From: a virus
Strand: one strand, 5' to 3'
IMG/VR virus record: IMGVR_UViG_3300033148_001982
Coordinates: 1-39,401 of that record
Length of the DNA stretch: 39,401 nucleotides
A model generated the notes under the pieces. It made no database searches. It was not told the DNA's origin and saw nothing but the letters and a program-made list of their open reading frames with translations. Shown here piece after piece: positions 5,553 to 13,288 of this stretch. The translations under genes and the position numbers were made by a program. Each line of letters starts with the position of its first letter. Positions within the stretch are counted from its first letter, which is position 1.

Positions 5553-6371
5553 TTGAGAACAGTAAAAGACATCTTTTTTGTAGATGCCGACTTTAATGCC
5601 AATAAGACTATGGATATTAAGGGGGCAGACGGTGAAAGGTTATACATTGATATAGATTTCGACCCCTACGCATACGCCACTCGGATAGGCGCTATTACGC
5701 ACACGCCACTAATCATAGGAGATAAGTATAAGTACCTTACTAAACTAGATAAGGGTGATATAGTCATTTTCCATCATTTTGTATGTCAGGAAGACAACAG
5801 AGTTATTGTTGATGGTAAACACTATTTTAAAGCAGACTTTTGCCACTTATTCGCTAAAATTAAGAATAATACAGTAACCCCCCTAGAACAGTTTATTTTT
5901 GTCCGACCTATTAAGGATGAGGTTAAGTTTATGGGGAAGTTACAAATAAGTTTTGAGGATAAGAATTTAAAGTCAACAGGGATTATTGAATATTTAAGCG
6001 AGGAAGCGAAGGGTGTTGGACTTAAAGTAGGGGATAAGGTGTTCTATACTAAGAATGCCGAGTATAAGATGAATATTCTTGGAACGGAATTTTATAGAAT
6101 GCGAATCCGTAATATTCTATTAGTTGAAAGGGATGGCGATTTAATATGTCTTAATGATAGGCTATTGTTGAAAGCTATTAAAAAGACGGGAATGTGGGTT
6201 ACAGGAAATGAAAAGGCATTAACGGCTGAGGTATGTGGAGTAATGGATGGCGAATCGCATATCGCGATAGGCGATATTATAGGTTATTCGAGGGGGCTAG
6301 ACTACCCAATAGAATATAAGGGAGTTGAATATTTACTAACGAGAAGAGAAAACGCAAATTATTTGGCATGA
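5553..6371 (+). CDS. Protein of three tandem GroES-like (Cpn10) domains
   Basis: 272 residues that can be read as three successive Cpn10 folds. Domain 1 (about 1-108) has the LDKGDIVIFHHF and VDGKHYFKADFCHLFAKI strands. Domain 2 (about 110-200) opens PLEQFIFVRPI, has a mobile-loop-like stretch, TGIIEYL, LKVGDKVFYTKN and LGTEFYRMRIRNILLV. Domain 3 (about 201-272) opens LNDRLLLKAI, then TAEVCGV, IAIGDIIGYSRG and YKGVEYLLTRREN. Each repeats the Cpn10 order: N-terminal strand, loop, G-x-V turn, (V/I)GD-x-(V/I), then a final (E/H)Y/F strand. Bacterial GroES is a single domain of about 97 residues and plant Cpn20 is a double. Translation is taken from the TTG at 5553, since a later ATG would cut into domain 1. 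It overlaps groES by ATGA. It may act as an altered or pseudo-symmetric lid for the phage GroEL. Confidence 0.7.
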   Translation: MRTVKDIFFVDADFNANKTMDIKGADGERLYIDIDFDPYAYATRIGAITHTPLIIGDKYKYLTKLDKGDIVIFHHFVCQEDNRVIVDGKHYFKADFCHLFAKIKNNTVTPLEQFIFVRPIKDEVKFMGKLQISFEDKNLKSTGIIEYLSEEAKGVGLKVGDKVFYTKNAEYKMNILGTEFYRMRIRNILLVERDGDLICLNDRLLLKAIKKTGMWVTGNEKALTAEVCGVMDGESHIAIGDIIGYSRGLDYPIEYKGVEYLLTRRENANYLA

Positions 6372-6664
6372 AAATAAAATCAATAATAGCAGCACCAACT
6401 TGTAATCGCATTTTAATAAAGCAAAGCGAGATAGAGCAAAAGATAGAAGGGATTCACGTTCCTGAGACAGCGATAAAAAAGCCTAGAAAAGGAATAGTGG
6501 TCGCTGCATCAGAAGAATATAAATGCCCAGCCAATGGGGTAGTAAAGCCAGTTATAGCGGTTGGAGATGTGGTAATGTATGAGAATCATACGGGAGTCGA
6601 AATAGAAATTGATGGCGAAGACTTTATTTTACTAAAAGAGCCTGACGCATTTGTAGTATTATGA
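6368..6664 (+). CDS. groES: Phage co-chaperonin GroES (Cpn10)
   Basis: 98 residues, the normal length for the family. An N-terminal strand CNRILIKQ is followed by a mobile-loop region (about 22-38) with the hydrophobic patch GIHVP that would contact GroEL. Next come GIVVAAS, a roof-loop stretch, the conserved VGDVVMYENHTGVEIEIDGEDFILLKE and a C-terminal strand. It acts as the seven-membered lid that closes the GroEL cage over substrate in the cytoplasm. The gene is translationally coupled on both sides (ATGA overlaps) and lies one gene upstream of the GroEL gene. It is divergent from bacterial GroES, so it is likely an old phage lineage and not a fresh host capture. Confidence 0.85.
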   Translation: MKIKSIIAAPTCNRILIKQSEIEQKIEGIHVPETAIKKPRKGIVVAASEEYKCPANGVVKPVIAVGDVVMYENHTGVEIEIDGEDFILLKEPDAFVVL

Positions 6665-6909
6665 GTAAAGCAGAAGAATTAGCAGAAAAGGTTTCGGAAG
6701 ACTTAATTAATCTAATTGGGCTTTATTTGGCTAATATAGGTAAGGATAAGGAAGCGAATGAAAAGCTATATGGGGAATTAGATAAAGAATGGAAAAAATA
6801 TGTTTATACTATTAATAATAGGCAGAAAGGGGTTAAGGTATCTCCGCAAGCGTTTGGATTAGAATTGAAAAAGAAATTAGAAGAATCACTAGAAAATAAA
6901 ATAAAATGA
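6661..6909 (+). CDS. Small helical protein between groES and groEL genes
   Basis: 82 residues, charged and predicted all-helical (EELAEKVSEDLINLI, LKKKLEESLENK), with no cysteine and no membrane segment. It is locked between the GroES and GroEL genes by ATGA overlaps at both ends, so it is made together with them. Not recognised. It could be a cofactor or adaptor for the chaperonin, or an unrelated passenger. Confidence 0.65.
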   Translation: MSKAEELAEKVSEDLINLIGLYLANIGKDKEANEKLYGELDKEWKKYVYTINNRQKGVKVSPQAFGLELKKKLEESLENKIK

Positions 6910-8540
6910 AAAGAAAAGTATTACAAGGAAAAGAAGCTAGAGAAAAGCTAATGAAAGGCGTTAACCTCGTTGCTGACGTTGTAGGTAAAACTATGGGTAG
7001 CAATGGTAAGACTGTTATGGTTAGCGATGGTAGGGATACTATCCCGTGGGTGACTAAGGATGGCATTTCTGTGGCTGCCTCAATACGGTCTGAAGATGAA
7101 ATAGAGAATGTAGGGGTTATGGCTATGAAGAATATTGGCGATAAAACCGTAATAGAAGCAGGAGATGGGACAACACAGACTATCGTATTGGGTCGAGCTA
7201 TGTTAAAAGAGGGTTATGCTAAGATAGACCAGGGCGCTCAATCCCAATCTGTAAAACGAGGGATGGACAAAGCTGTTTCTATTGTAGTTGACAAGGTTAA
7301 GGAGTTATCAGAGCCTATTAGCCATGATGATGAAAAGCTATTAAGTGTAGCGTCAATATCTGCTAATAATGACCCTGAGATAGGTGGTCTTATTGCTAAT
7401 GCTTATAGCAGAATAGGACCAAGTGGCTTACTTTCTATAGAATATTCTAAGACAGCAAAGACCTACACAGAAGTAGTTGACGGATTTGAGTTTGATAGAG
7501 GCTATCAACATGCGGGGTATGTTAATGTTCCTGAGAAGATGCAAGCTGTATATGAGAATCCTTTAATATTAGTGGCTGACTATGACCTTATAACCTTAAA
7601 AAGTATAGGGGAGATATTAAAGCCAATGCTAGAGTCTGAAAAGCCTATCATTATAATAGCAAAAGGGATTGAAGGCGAGGTATTCCAAACTCTCCTTTCC
7701 AATAAAGCACAACATGGAGTTAATGTTTGTACTATTAAAGCACCAAATAGATACCAAGAGGAATGTCTTAGCGATATAGCTGTAATGACAGGGGCTACAT
7801 TAATAACAGACAAAATCGGTCTTAAATTAGAAAGTATTAAGATGGAGCATTTAGGTACGTGCAGTAAAATTATAGTATCCAACGACACTACAAAAATTAT
7901 CGAAGGTAAGGGTGATAAAGATAAAATTAAAGCTAGAGAGGAAGAAGTTAGCGTATTGTTAGAGCAGTCTGATGACAGTTTAGTTAAAGATGAACACAGA
8001 AAGAGGTTGGCGCAACTTACTAGCAGTATTGGGGTTATCTATGTAGGAGCTTCGGGGGATTTAGAAGCAAAAGAAAAGCTAGACAGGGTTGATGATGCAG
8101 TTCGAGCGTCTAAGTCGGCTATTGAAGAAGGTATATGCTCAGGAGGAGGTGTAACATTACTTCGATGTATTAGCTCACTATATAGCGTAAAGTGTGATAA
8201 TGAAGATGAGCAGGATGGAGTGGATGTGATACGAATGGCGCTAGAAGTTCCTGCCCGACAAATACTAAAGAATGCCGAGGTATACCAAAATAAGTATATC
8301 CGATTATTGTCTAATTTAGTTGGAACTACACTAGAAAATCCTATGATAAAAAAGATTAAGGCAGAAAAGGGTGATATTGGATACAACGTAAAAACAATGA
8401 AAATGGAAAACCTTAAAGAGGCTGGTGTGATTGACCCTAGTAAAGTTATACGTGTTGCATTACAGAATGCTAATTCTATGGCTGGCTCTATGATAACTTC
8501 GGATAGTTTAATTGTTGATGTACTAGAAAAAAATGGATAA
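6906..8540 (+). CDS. groEL: Phage chaperonin GroEL (Cpn60)
   Basis: 544 residues, full family length (about 545). Conserved ATPase features are visible: the TMGSNGK loop in place of TLGPKGR (about 29-35), TKDGISVA (50-57), EAGDGTT with the aspartate at residue 87, the hinge/apical region with VDGFEFDRGY, DRVDDAV (catalytic aspartate of E. coli D398 type) and EEGICSGGG near residue 415. The substitution of P by S in the N-terminal loop and divergent apical residues set it apart from host enzymes. The C-terminus ends DVLEKNG without the GGM-repeat tail that bacterial GroEL extends into the cavity. It is an ATP-driven folding cage, working with the GroES-type products upstream. It probably serves phage virion proteins, which is inference from its place just upstream of the structural genes. 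Confidence 0.93.
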   Translation: MKRKVLQGKEAREKLMKGVNLVADVVGKTMGSNGKTVMVSDGRDTIPWVTKDGISVAASIRSEDEIENVGVMAMKNIGDKTVIEAGDGTTQTIVLGRAMLKEGYAKIDQGAQSQSVKRGMDKAVSIVVDKVKELSEPISHDDEKLLSVASISANNDPEIGGLIANAYSRIGPSGLLSIEYSKTAKTYTEVVDGFEFDRGYQHAGYVNVPEKMQAVYENPLILVADYDLITLKSIGEILKPMLESEKPIIIIAKGIEGEVFQTLLSNKAQHGVNVCTIKAPNRYQEECLSDIAVMTGATLITDKIGLKLESIKMEHLGTCSKIIVSNDTTKIIEGKGDKDKIKAREEEVSVLLEQSDDSLVKDEHRKRLAQLTSSIGVIYVGASGDLEAKEKLDRVDDAVRASKSAIEEGICSGGGVTLLRCISSLYSVKCDNEDEQDGVDVIRMALEVPARQILKNAEVYQNKYIRLLSNLVGTTLENPMIKKIKAEKGDIGYNVKTMKMENLKEAGVIDPSKVIRVALQNANSMAGSMITSDSLIVDVLEKNG

Positions 8541-8736
8541 CGGAACAATGTGCGATGGTGGTAAATGCCCACTAAGAGAAAATTGTCAGCGATACTCAGA
8601 ATTTGCCGACAAATATGTATCAAGATTACTTACCCCGCCTTACACAATTAAGAAAGGGTTATTTGATTGCGATTCCTTAATTACCAAAAATCAAGTTGAC
8701 CTATTAGAGGAAATTAAAAATAAAGAGAATGAGTAA
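8533..8736 (+). CDS. Cys-rich mini protein, paralogue of the gene at 2900
   Basis: 67 residues. MC-x-GGKCPLRENCQR at the N-terminus and DCD near residue 47 copy the cysteine pattern of the product at 2900-3109. Its ATG lies inside the last codons of the GroEL gene (8-nt overlap), so it is translated from the chaperonin transcript. Probably a small zinc-binding module. Partner and role unknown. Confidence 0.7.
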   Translation: MDNGTMCDGGKCPLRENCQRYSEFADKYVSRLLTPPYTIKKGLFDCDSLITKNQVDLLEEIKNKENE

Positions 8737-8926
8737 AACTTATACTAACCTAGACCAGCTTGGGTCATTAAAGAAAGAGCTAGAACAGACTGAGAAAAAT
8801 ACGTCTTTGACTCAAAAGATTAACTGGGAAAGAGGTACGATAACTTGGGGAGATACAGGCGATTCTGATATAGTATATAGAACTAAAAGGAATTTTTGTA
8901 ATGAGGTTAAAAATAAAAAGAAATGA
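8729..8926 (+). CDS. Small hypothetical protein
   Basis: 65 residues with a helical, glutamate/lysine-rich first half and a short strand-forming part (GTITWGDTGDSDIVYRT). It overlaps both neighbours by 4-8 nt. No family recognised. Confidence 0.6.
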   Translation: MSKTYTNLDQLGSLKKELEQTEKNTSLTQKINWERGTITWGDTGDSDIVYRTKRNFCNEVKNKKK

Positions 8927-9273
8927 ATAGCGAAGAACAGGAAAAACATTTTCAGGCTTTTACAGAAAAGATTAGGAAAACCCAAATATCCAAACAGGGG
9001 GATTATGCTACATCTGATGTACTGTCCAACTTTAAGGTGGCTGGGGCTAACTGTGGATTAACTGCAGAAATGCAATGTCTATCACTAATTGCTACTAAAG
9101 TGGCTAGATTGGGCGTACTTTTGCAATCTCAGGATAGCCCTAACCATGAAAGTATTAGAGATTCTGTGCTGGATATGGCTAATTATTCTATTTTGTTGGA
9201 TATGATAATTGAGGATAAAGCACTCGAATTATTTCATAAATACGCTAAAATAAGGAATCTTAAATCAATTTAG
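8923..9273 (+). CDS. DUF1599/MazG-like phage protein
   Basis: 116 residues, all-helical. The order KQGDYAT, then LSNFK, then ATKVARL, then HESIRDSVLDMANYSILLDMI matches the DUF1599 group (also called nucleotide-modification-associated domain 1), where a lysine/aspartate pair in helix 1 and an (E)SI-x-D-x-x-D-x-x-NY motif in a later helix are conserved. The fold resembles all-alpha NTP pyrophosphatases, so a role in nucleotide metabolism or modification is possible. Acidic residues expected of a metal site are partly present (D, E, D). It is the last gene of the chaperonin operon. The next promoter follows within a few nucleotides. Confidence 0.6.
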   Translation: MNSEEQEKHFQAFTEKIRKTQISKQGDYATSDVLSNFKVAGANCGLTAEMQCLSLIATKVARLGVLLQSQDSPNHESIRDSVLDMANYSILLDMIIEDKALELFHKYAKIRNLKSI

Positions 9274-9279
9274 CTTTCG

Positions 9280-9287
9280 TATCTTTG
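9280..9287 (+). promoter_or_regulatory. -7 element of the promoter for the gene at 9339
   Basis: Perfect TATCTTTG, starting 6 nt after the previous stop codon. It gives an unusually long leader of about 50 nt, which contains a short ORF from 9299. No palindrome of the ATTTAGA type is present. Confidence 0.6.
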
Positions 9288-9338
9288 CAGAACCAATAAT
9301 GGTACAACATTTACAAGCCCTGAGAAGGCAACAACAAA

Positions 9339-10091
9339 ATGGCAATAGCAAGTAACTTACTATCCCTGACTTTAACAGACTCGGATAGCACACCAATCGA
9401 ATTATCTAGCGGAGATATTATCAGTATGACCGTTTCGGGTACGGACTCTATCATTAAATATGTTGATGATAACAGAACAGTAAACAAAATTACAGTTGAC
9501 GAAACAGTAGATTCTATCAAATCATTAGCTTCTATCTTAATCGACCTTACAATTACAGCAGATTCTAGCACTTTAACAGTTAATGCTGCAAAAATCGGGA
9601 CAATCTATGTTGATGGCTCAGGTTCTAAGGTTAAATATAATGAAGAAGGTTCAGCATGGAATTACCTTGTTGTAGATGAAACACCGTCAGCAATCCAATT
9701 ATTAGTAAACAGTACAGATATTTCTGAGTCTTCATTGACTAGTGCAACAGCTACTGCTGATGGATTAACTACAGGTTTGTTATCTGCTCAAAGTCAATTT
9801 GTTCAAGTAACAAGTGCTGCTGCTACTAGTATTATAGCATTACCTTTATCTACTTCAGTTCCAGTTGGGACAGAAATTGGTGGGTATGTTGGAGCTAATG
9901 GTTTTGAATTAAGAGTAGACGCTTCAGAAGCTGCTACAGCATTAATTAACAATGTTACAACAAATGTTGAAGCTGCTATACCAGCTACTACTAGATTTAA
10001 AGTAGTTAAAACTCTTGCTTTGACTTGGGAGCTTACAGCAGTAGATGAATTAGGCGCAGTTGTTGCGGCAATTGTTCCAGATGCAGTTTAG
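9339..10091 (+). CDS. Putative capsid decoration/head-fibre protein
   Basis: 250 residues, rich in S/T/A/V, no cysteine, beta-type throughout. Residues about 8-62 and 68-122 form two related repeats, each ending in a strand, then VDET-(V/P)-(D/S)-(S/A)-I-x-x-L, so a small beta domain has been duplicated. The C-terminal part (about 140-250) is alanine-rich, with a pattern (GFELRVDASEAATALI, TTRFKVVKTL, TWELTAV) that suits a trimeric head-fibre-like or adhesive domain. It forms its own transcription unit: strong promoter at 9280, terminator at 10128, directly upstream of the terminase genes. This suggests abundant expression of a virion surface protein. Alternatives are a tail fibre or a fibre base. 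Confidence 0.55.
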   Translation: MAIASNLLSLTLTDSDSTPIELSSGDIISMTVSGTDSIIKYVDDNRTVNKITVDETVDSIKSLASILIDLTITADSSTLTVNAAKIGTIYVDGSGSKVKYNEEGSAWNYLVVDETPSAIQLLVNSTDISESSLTSATATADGLTTGLLSAQSQFVQVTSAAATSIIALPLSTSVPVGTEIGGYVGANGFELRVDASEAATALINNVTTNVEAAIPATTRFKVVKTLALTWELTAVDELGAVVAAIVPDAV

Positions 10092-10127
10092 TAAATAAAG
10101 ACTTTTCCTGGTTTAGTTTAGTTGAAG

Positions 10128-10155
10128 AAGAGGGTGTAAAAAGCCCTCTTTTTTT
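10128..10155 (+). terminator. Rho-independent terminator after the gene at 9339
   Basis: Stem AAGAGGG (10128-10134) pairs with CCCTCTT (10144-10150) around a 9-nt loop, followed by a run of T to 10155. The next promoter begins two bases later. Confidence 0.85.
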
Positions 10156-10156
10156 G

Positions 10157-10164
10157 TATCTTTG
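10157..10164 (+). promoter_or_regulatory. -7 element of the terminase-operon promoter
   Basis: Perfect TATCTTTG immediately after the T-run of the preceding terminator. The -33 position falls inside the terminator hairpin. Its presence rules out the TTG at 10162 as a start codon and leaves a short leader before the ATG at 10186. Confidence 0.6.
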
Positions 10165-10185
10165 TTTTTAATAGAATATAATATA

Positions 10186-10545
10186 ATGGAAAAACCTAAG
10201 AAAATCCCAAAGGACGTAGCCCCCTATGTCGAATATTTAGAGGAGAGAGTAAAGAAGTTTGAAAGCTCCCCTTACGTAACTTCATATATATCACTACTTA
10301 ATCAAATAGATAATTGGAATAAGCAGTTGTCAGATAAACCAATAGACCTTTTCGCGGAAAGTACCGATAAGTCCTTTGATAGAGCGCATAAATACTTTAC
10401 CGAGCAAACCCCATATTTTGAACAACTAGCATATCTTAGGAAGCAGATGTCTCCTGAAGAGAAAGTTGAAGTGGAGGCTGTTGTAAGAAAGAAGAAAGAA
10501 AGAATAGCAATAGCAGAAAAGATAGCGCAGAATGGCAGAGTTTGA
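10186..10545 (+). CDS. Putative small terminase subunit
   Basis: 119 residues, highly charged and helical (PKDVAPYVEYLEERVKKF, EEKVEVEAVVRKKKERIAIAEKIAQ). Position immediately before, and overlapping by 14 nt, the large terminase gene is the usual place of the small subunit, which recognises phage DNA for packaging. A clear HTH was not seen, so the call rests on position and size. The ATG at 10186 is chosen because an in-frame TTG upstream falls inside the -7 promoter element. Confidence 0.5.
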   Translation: MEKPKKIPKDVAPYVEYLEERVKKFESSPYVTSYISLLNQIDNWNKQLSDKPIDLFAESTDKSFDRAHKYFTEQTPYFEQLAYLRKQMSPEEKVEVEAVVRKKKERIAIAEKIAQNGRV

Positions 10546-12793
10546 TTTATATAAAGGGTTAATATATACCACTCCAAAACAGCCGAAAAGAAAGGATATT
10601 CAAGGAGTTGACTTGCCTAAAAAGAAACAAAAGTGGTTTAGAACCGAAATTCCAAAACATTTTGATGCATTATATGAAGAGCTTGACCTTCTTGGTGGTC
10701 AAATATTAGAGATAGAGAAAGCCTGTCAAAAACTAGACGATAAACTACAAGTCGAGTCTAACAAGAAAAATAAATCCGCAGAAAAAATAGCTAAATATAA
10801 TGAAGAATTAGATGACGCTTATAGCTTAATTAATATAAAAGTTGACAAGAGTAATAAGATTGAAGAGGAGATAGAAATTTTTGCTTTTGAGGAAGATAGA
10901 AAATGCACAGAAGGGATGTGGTTTTTTAATAATGGAATCCCAACGTATATTAATGGCGACCACTATCATTATCTTAACTGGTTTAAATTGGATGTCGGGT
11001 ATCCTCAGTTCAGGGATAGAGATAAAAGATGGTTTTTTCATTGGGAGATTTGCGATAAGGATGAAGAGTGTTTAGGTCAAATTTACGGGAAGCAACGTAG
11101 AGATGGTTATTCTTTTAGGGTAGTTTCTGTTATGTATAATAGGGCTAGAAAGACTTTCAATGCCAATTATGGTATAATGTCTAAATCTAAAGTGGATTCA
11201 CAAGAAATGTTTAAAAAAGGTGTCGATGCCTTTATGGAATACCCTCGCTTCTTTAAACCACAACTTCAAAACTCTGAAGATGTTAAGCAGAGAATGGTGT
11301 TTAAGACTCCACAACAAAAAATAACTTACAAGACTAGAGTAACAAAAAAAGAGGTTTCATTGAATACTATCATTGATAGCCACCCTACTACCGAAAATGC
11401 TATGGATGGTAGTGCTAGAAAGATAATAGGGTGTGATGAGGCTGCTAAATTTCCAAAAGATGTCAAGCTATTAAAGTGGTATGCTATTGGTAAGATATGT
11501 TGCCTCTTAGGAATGAAAAATATAAACGGTAAAATGCTGATGGGTTCTACTGTTAATGACTTCGAGAATGGTGGAGAGGATTTTATGATATTGTGGGCAT
11601 TATCACTTCATAGCAATAAAACAGAGAATAATAGAACAGACAGTTGGATGTATAGATATTTTGTTGATTGTGCTGACGGAATGGAAGGCTTTGTGGATGA
11701 GTATGGAATGAGTGTTATGGAAACGCCTGAAGTTCCCATTATGGGAATAGACGGGAAGCTAATAACTGTTGGCTCAATAGATTACATAACAAAAGAATTA
11801 GCAGCTAAAAAGAAGTCTGGAGATTCTGTAGGGTATTATGAGCTTAGACGGCAGTTCCCTAGAGTAGAAGATGATATGTTTATCACTCCTGCTGACGAAA
11901 AGACCTGTTGGGACATTGAAAAGATATATCAACAAATTGAACATAACGATATTCACGACATAGAAAAAACTCTTCACTGTGGATATTTTAGTTGGGCTAA
12001 TGGAGTTAGAGATAGTACTGTTGTATGGAACTCGCTACCTTATGACGACCCGATGGTAAAGCATAGATTTGCTTGGATGCCTCAGCCTGCCGATTGTAAT
12101 AAGTGGGAATTAAAAAATGGGAAGAAAGCACCATCAAACACCCATATAGGTGTGTTTACATTGGATCCTTATGCAGCAAAGAATACAACAGATAAGAGAA
12201 AATCTAAAGCGGCATCTCATGGATTTAGAAAGTTCGATTCTTTGGGAGATAAAAATATTAGCGATGTTTTCATTATGGAATACTGGAATAGGCTAAAAGA
12301 CCCTTTGTTAGTATATGAAGATATGATATTACAATGCGTATACTTTGGGTGGAAATTACTTCCTGAGCGTAACGTAAAAAACTGTAACGACTATTTTAGA
12401 AATAGGGAATATGATAATTATTTAATGCAACCACCTCGAATGACGCAAGAGGAGTTTATGGCTAAAATTGACAAGAAGGAGGATGCGGGCTTGGCGAATA
12501 CTGCAGGAAAGACTCAGCAGCAGATGGTTGAATATCAAGCTAGTTATATTACAAACCATATTGGGGTTAACGAGAAGACGGGGGAAATGGGCTATATGCC
12601 ATTCAATAACACACTAAAAGATTGGCTAATTTTTGATATTGACAAGTGGACTCCCTACGATTTAACTATAAGTTCAATGTTAGCTTGTATGGCTCGTAGT
12701 GCTGTAACTCATCTTACGCCAAGAAAGAAGATTAAAATAGACTTTTTCAAATCCTACGACAACAGCGGCATAGAGAGTCGCGAGATTAAATAG
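10532..12793 (+). CDS. terL: Large terminase subunit (packaging ATPase/nuclease)
   Basis: 753 residues, long for the family because of a coiled-coil N-terminal extension (about 45-115). The ATPase part has a deviant P-loop around GKQRRDGYS (about 186-194), Walker B IIGCDEAAK with D-E near 304-305, and a coupling motif MLMGSTV. The nuclease part starts with VFTLDPYA (about 540-550), a first metal-binding aspartate. ILQCVYFGWKLLPERN follows as the second site, and the remaining acidic residues lie further down. It drives DNA into the prohead and cuts the concatemer. It resembles large terminases of Bacteroidota podoviruses in length and in the RR-x-G type P-loop. It lies between its putative small subunit and a minus-strand gene. 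Confidence 0.9.
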   Translation: MAEFDLYKGLIYTTPKQPKRKDIQGVDLPKKKQKWFRTEIPKHFDALYEELDLLGGQILEIEKACQKLDDKLQVESNKKNKSAEKIAKYNEELDDAYSLINIKVDKSNKIEEEIEIFAFEEDRKCTEGMWFFNNGIPTYINGDHYHYLNWFKLDVGYPQFRDRDKRWFFHWEICDKDEECLGQIYGKQRRDGYSFRVVSVMYNRARKTFNANYGIMSKSKVDSQEMFKKGVDAFMEYPRFFKPQLQNSEDVKQRMVFKTPQQKITYKTRVTKKEVSLNTIIDSHPTTENAMDGSARKIIGCDEAAKFPKDVKLLKWYAIGKICCLLGMKNINGKMLMGSTVNDFENGGEDFMILWALSLHSNKTENNRTDSWMYRYFVDCADGMEGFVDEYGMSVMETPEVPIMGIDGKLITVGSIDYITKELAAKKKSGDSVGYYELRRQFPRVEDDMFITPADEKTCWDIEKIYQQIEHNDIHDIEKTLHCGYFSWANGVRDSTVVWNSLPYDDPMVKHRFAWMPQPADCNKWELKNGKKAPSNTHIGVFTLDPYAAKNTTDKRKSKAASHGFRKFDSLGDKNISDVFIMEYWNRLKDPLLVYEDMILQCVYFGWKLLPERNVKNCNDYFRNREYDNYLMQPPRMTQEEFMAKIDKKEDAGLANTAGKTQQQMVEYQASYITNHIGVNEKTGEMGYMPFNNTLKDWLIFDIDKWTPYDLTISSMLACMARSAVTHLTPRKKIKIDFFKSYDNSGIESREIK

Positions 12794-12794
12794 C

Positions 12795-13223
12795 CTAGGC
12801 TTCTTTAGCCCAGTCTAGCAATTGCGACATAAACCCATTAATATCTTTTTTAGGTATACTTAATTCGTGGGTAATATAATGAAACTTATCCTCTTCTTTT
12901 TCTGTATAGTGACCATATTCATCAAACCAAGCACCTCTTATTGATGACCCCCAATCTAGCATCCCACTAAAGAATGGCATATTCACCATTGTTAGGTAAT
13001 TCATATACCTAGCTTCGTCTGACAGGTATTCAAAGGTTGTTTTATTAACTATACAGTCAATAACCTCTAACATTAGTTCTGCAAATAATGCATCCATTGA
13101 ATTGTCGTAAGTTGTAAAATCAAATAAGTGACCACCCAAAAACTCTAATTTGCTTTTTGGGGCGCATTCAATGGCTTTTGCTTCAATATAAAGGTTATCT
13201 AATTCTTTTTTGTAGTCTTTCAT
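12795..13223 (-). CDS. Hypothetical accessory (moron-like) protein on the opposite strand
   Basis: 142 residues, acidic, helical, with a central segment rich in M, F, W and Y (MNYLTMVNMPFFSGMLDWGSS). It starts from an A-rich-preceded ATG at 13223 and ends 1 nt from the terminase stop, so the two genes converge. The opposite orientation within a run of plus-strand virion genes marks it as an accessory insertion with separate expression. Function not recognised. No promoter element was found for it. Confidence 0.65.
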   Translation of the reverse strand: MKDYKKELDNLYIEAKAIECAPKSKLEFLGGHLFDFTTYDNSMDALFAELMLEVIDCIVNKTTFEYLSDEARYMNYLTMVNMPFFSGMLDWGSSIRGAWFDEYGHYTEKEEDKFHYITHELSIPKKDINGFMSQLLDWAKEA

Positions 13224-13288
13224 TGTAGTTTAATGTCATTCCTACTAGTCCCAATATTCCTTATCGGCTTGCAACTCTGTCCAGTCTC

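Noticed and set aside
8039-8623. A 194-codon minus-strand ORF opposite the GroEL gene
   Set aside because: It is antisense to the conserved GroEL C-terminal half and has no ribosome-binding context or promoter.
10162-10185. TTG start giving an N-terminal extension of the small-terminase candidate
   Set aside because: The TTG is part of the -7 promoter element at 10157-10164, so it cannot be in the transcript made there. ATG 10186 is used.
12794-12812. AGCCTAGGCT palindrome between the terminase gene and the convergent minus gene as a terminator
   Set aside because: The stem is short and self-complementary without a loop of useful size, and the T-rich tail is weak.
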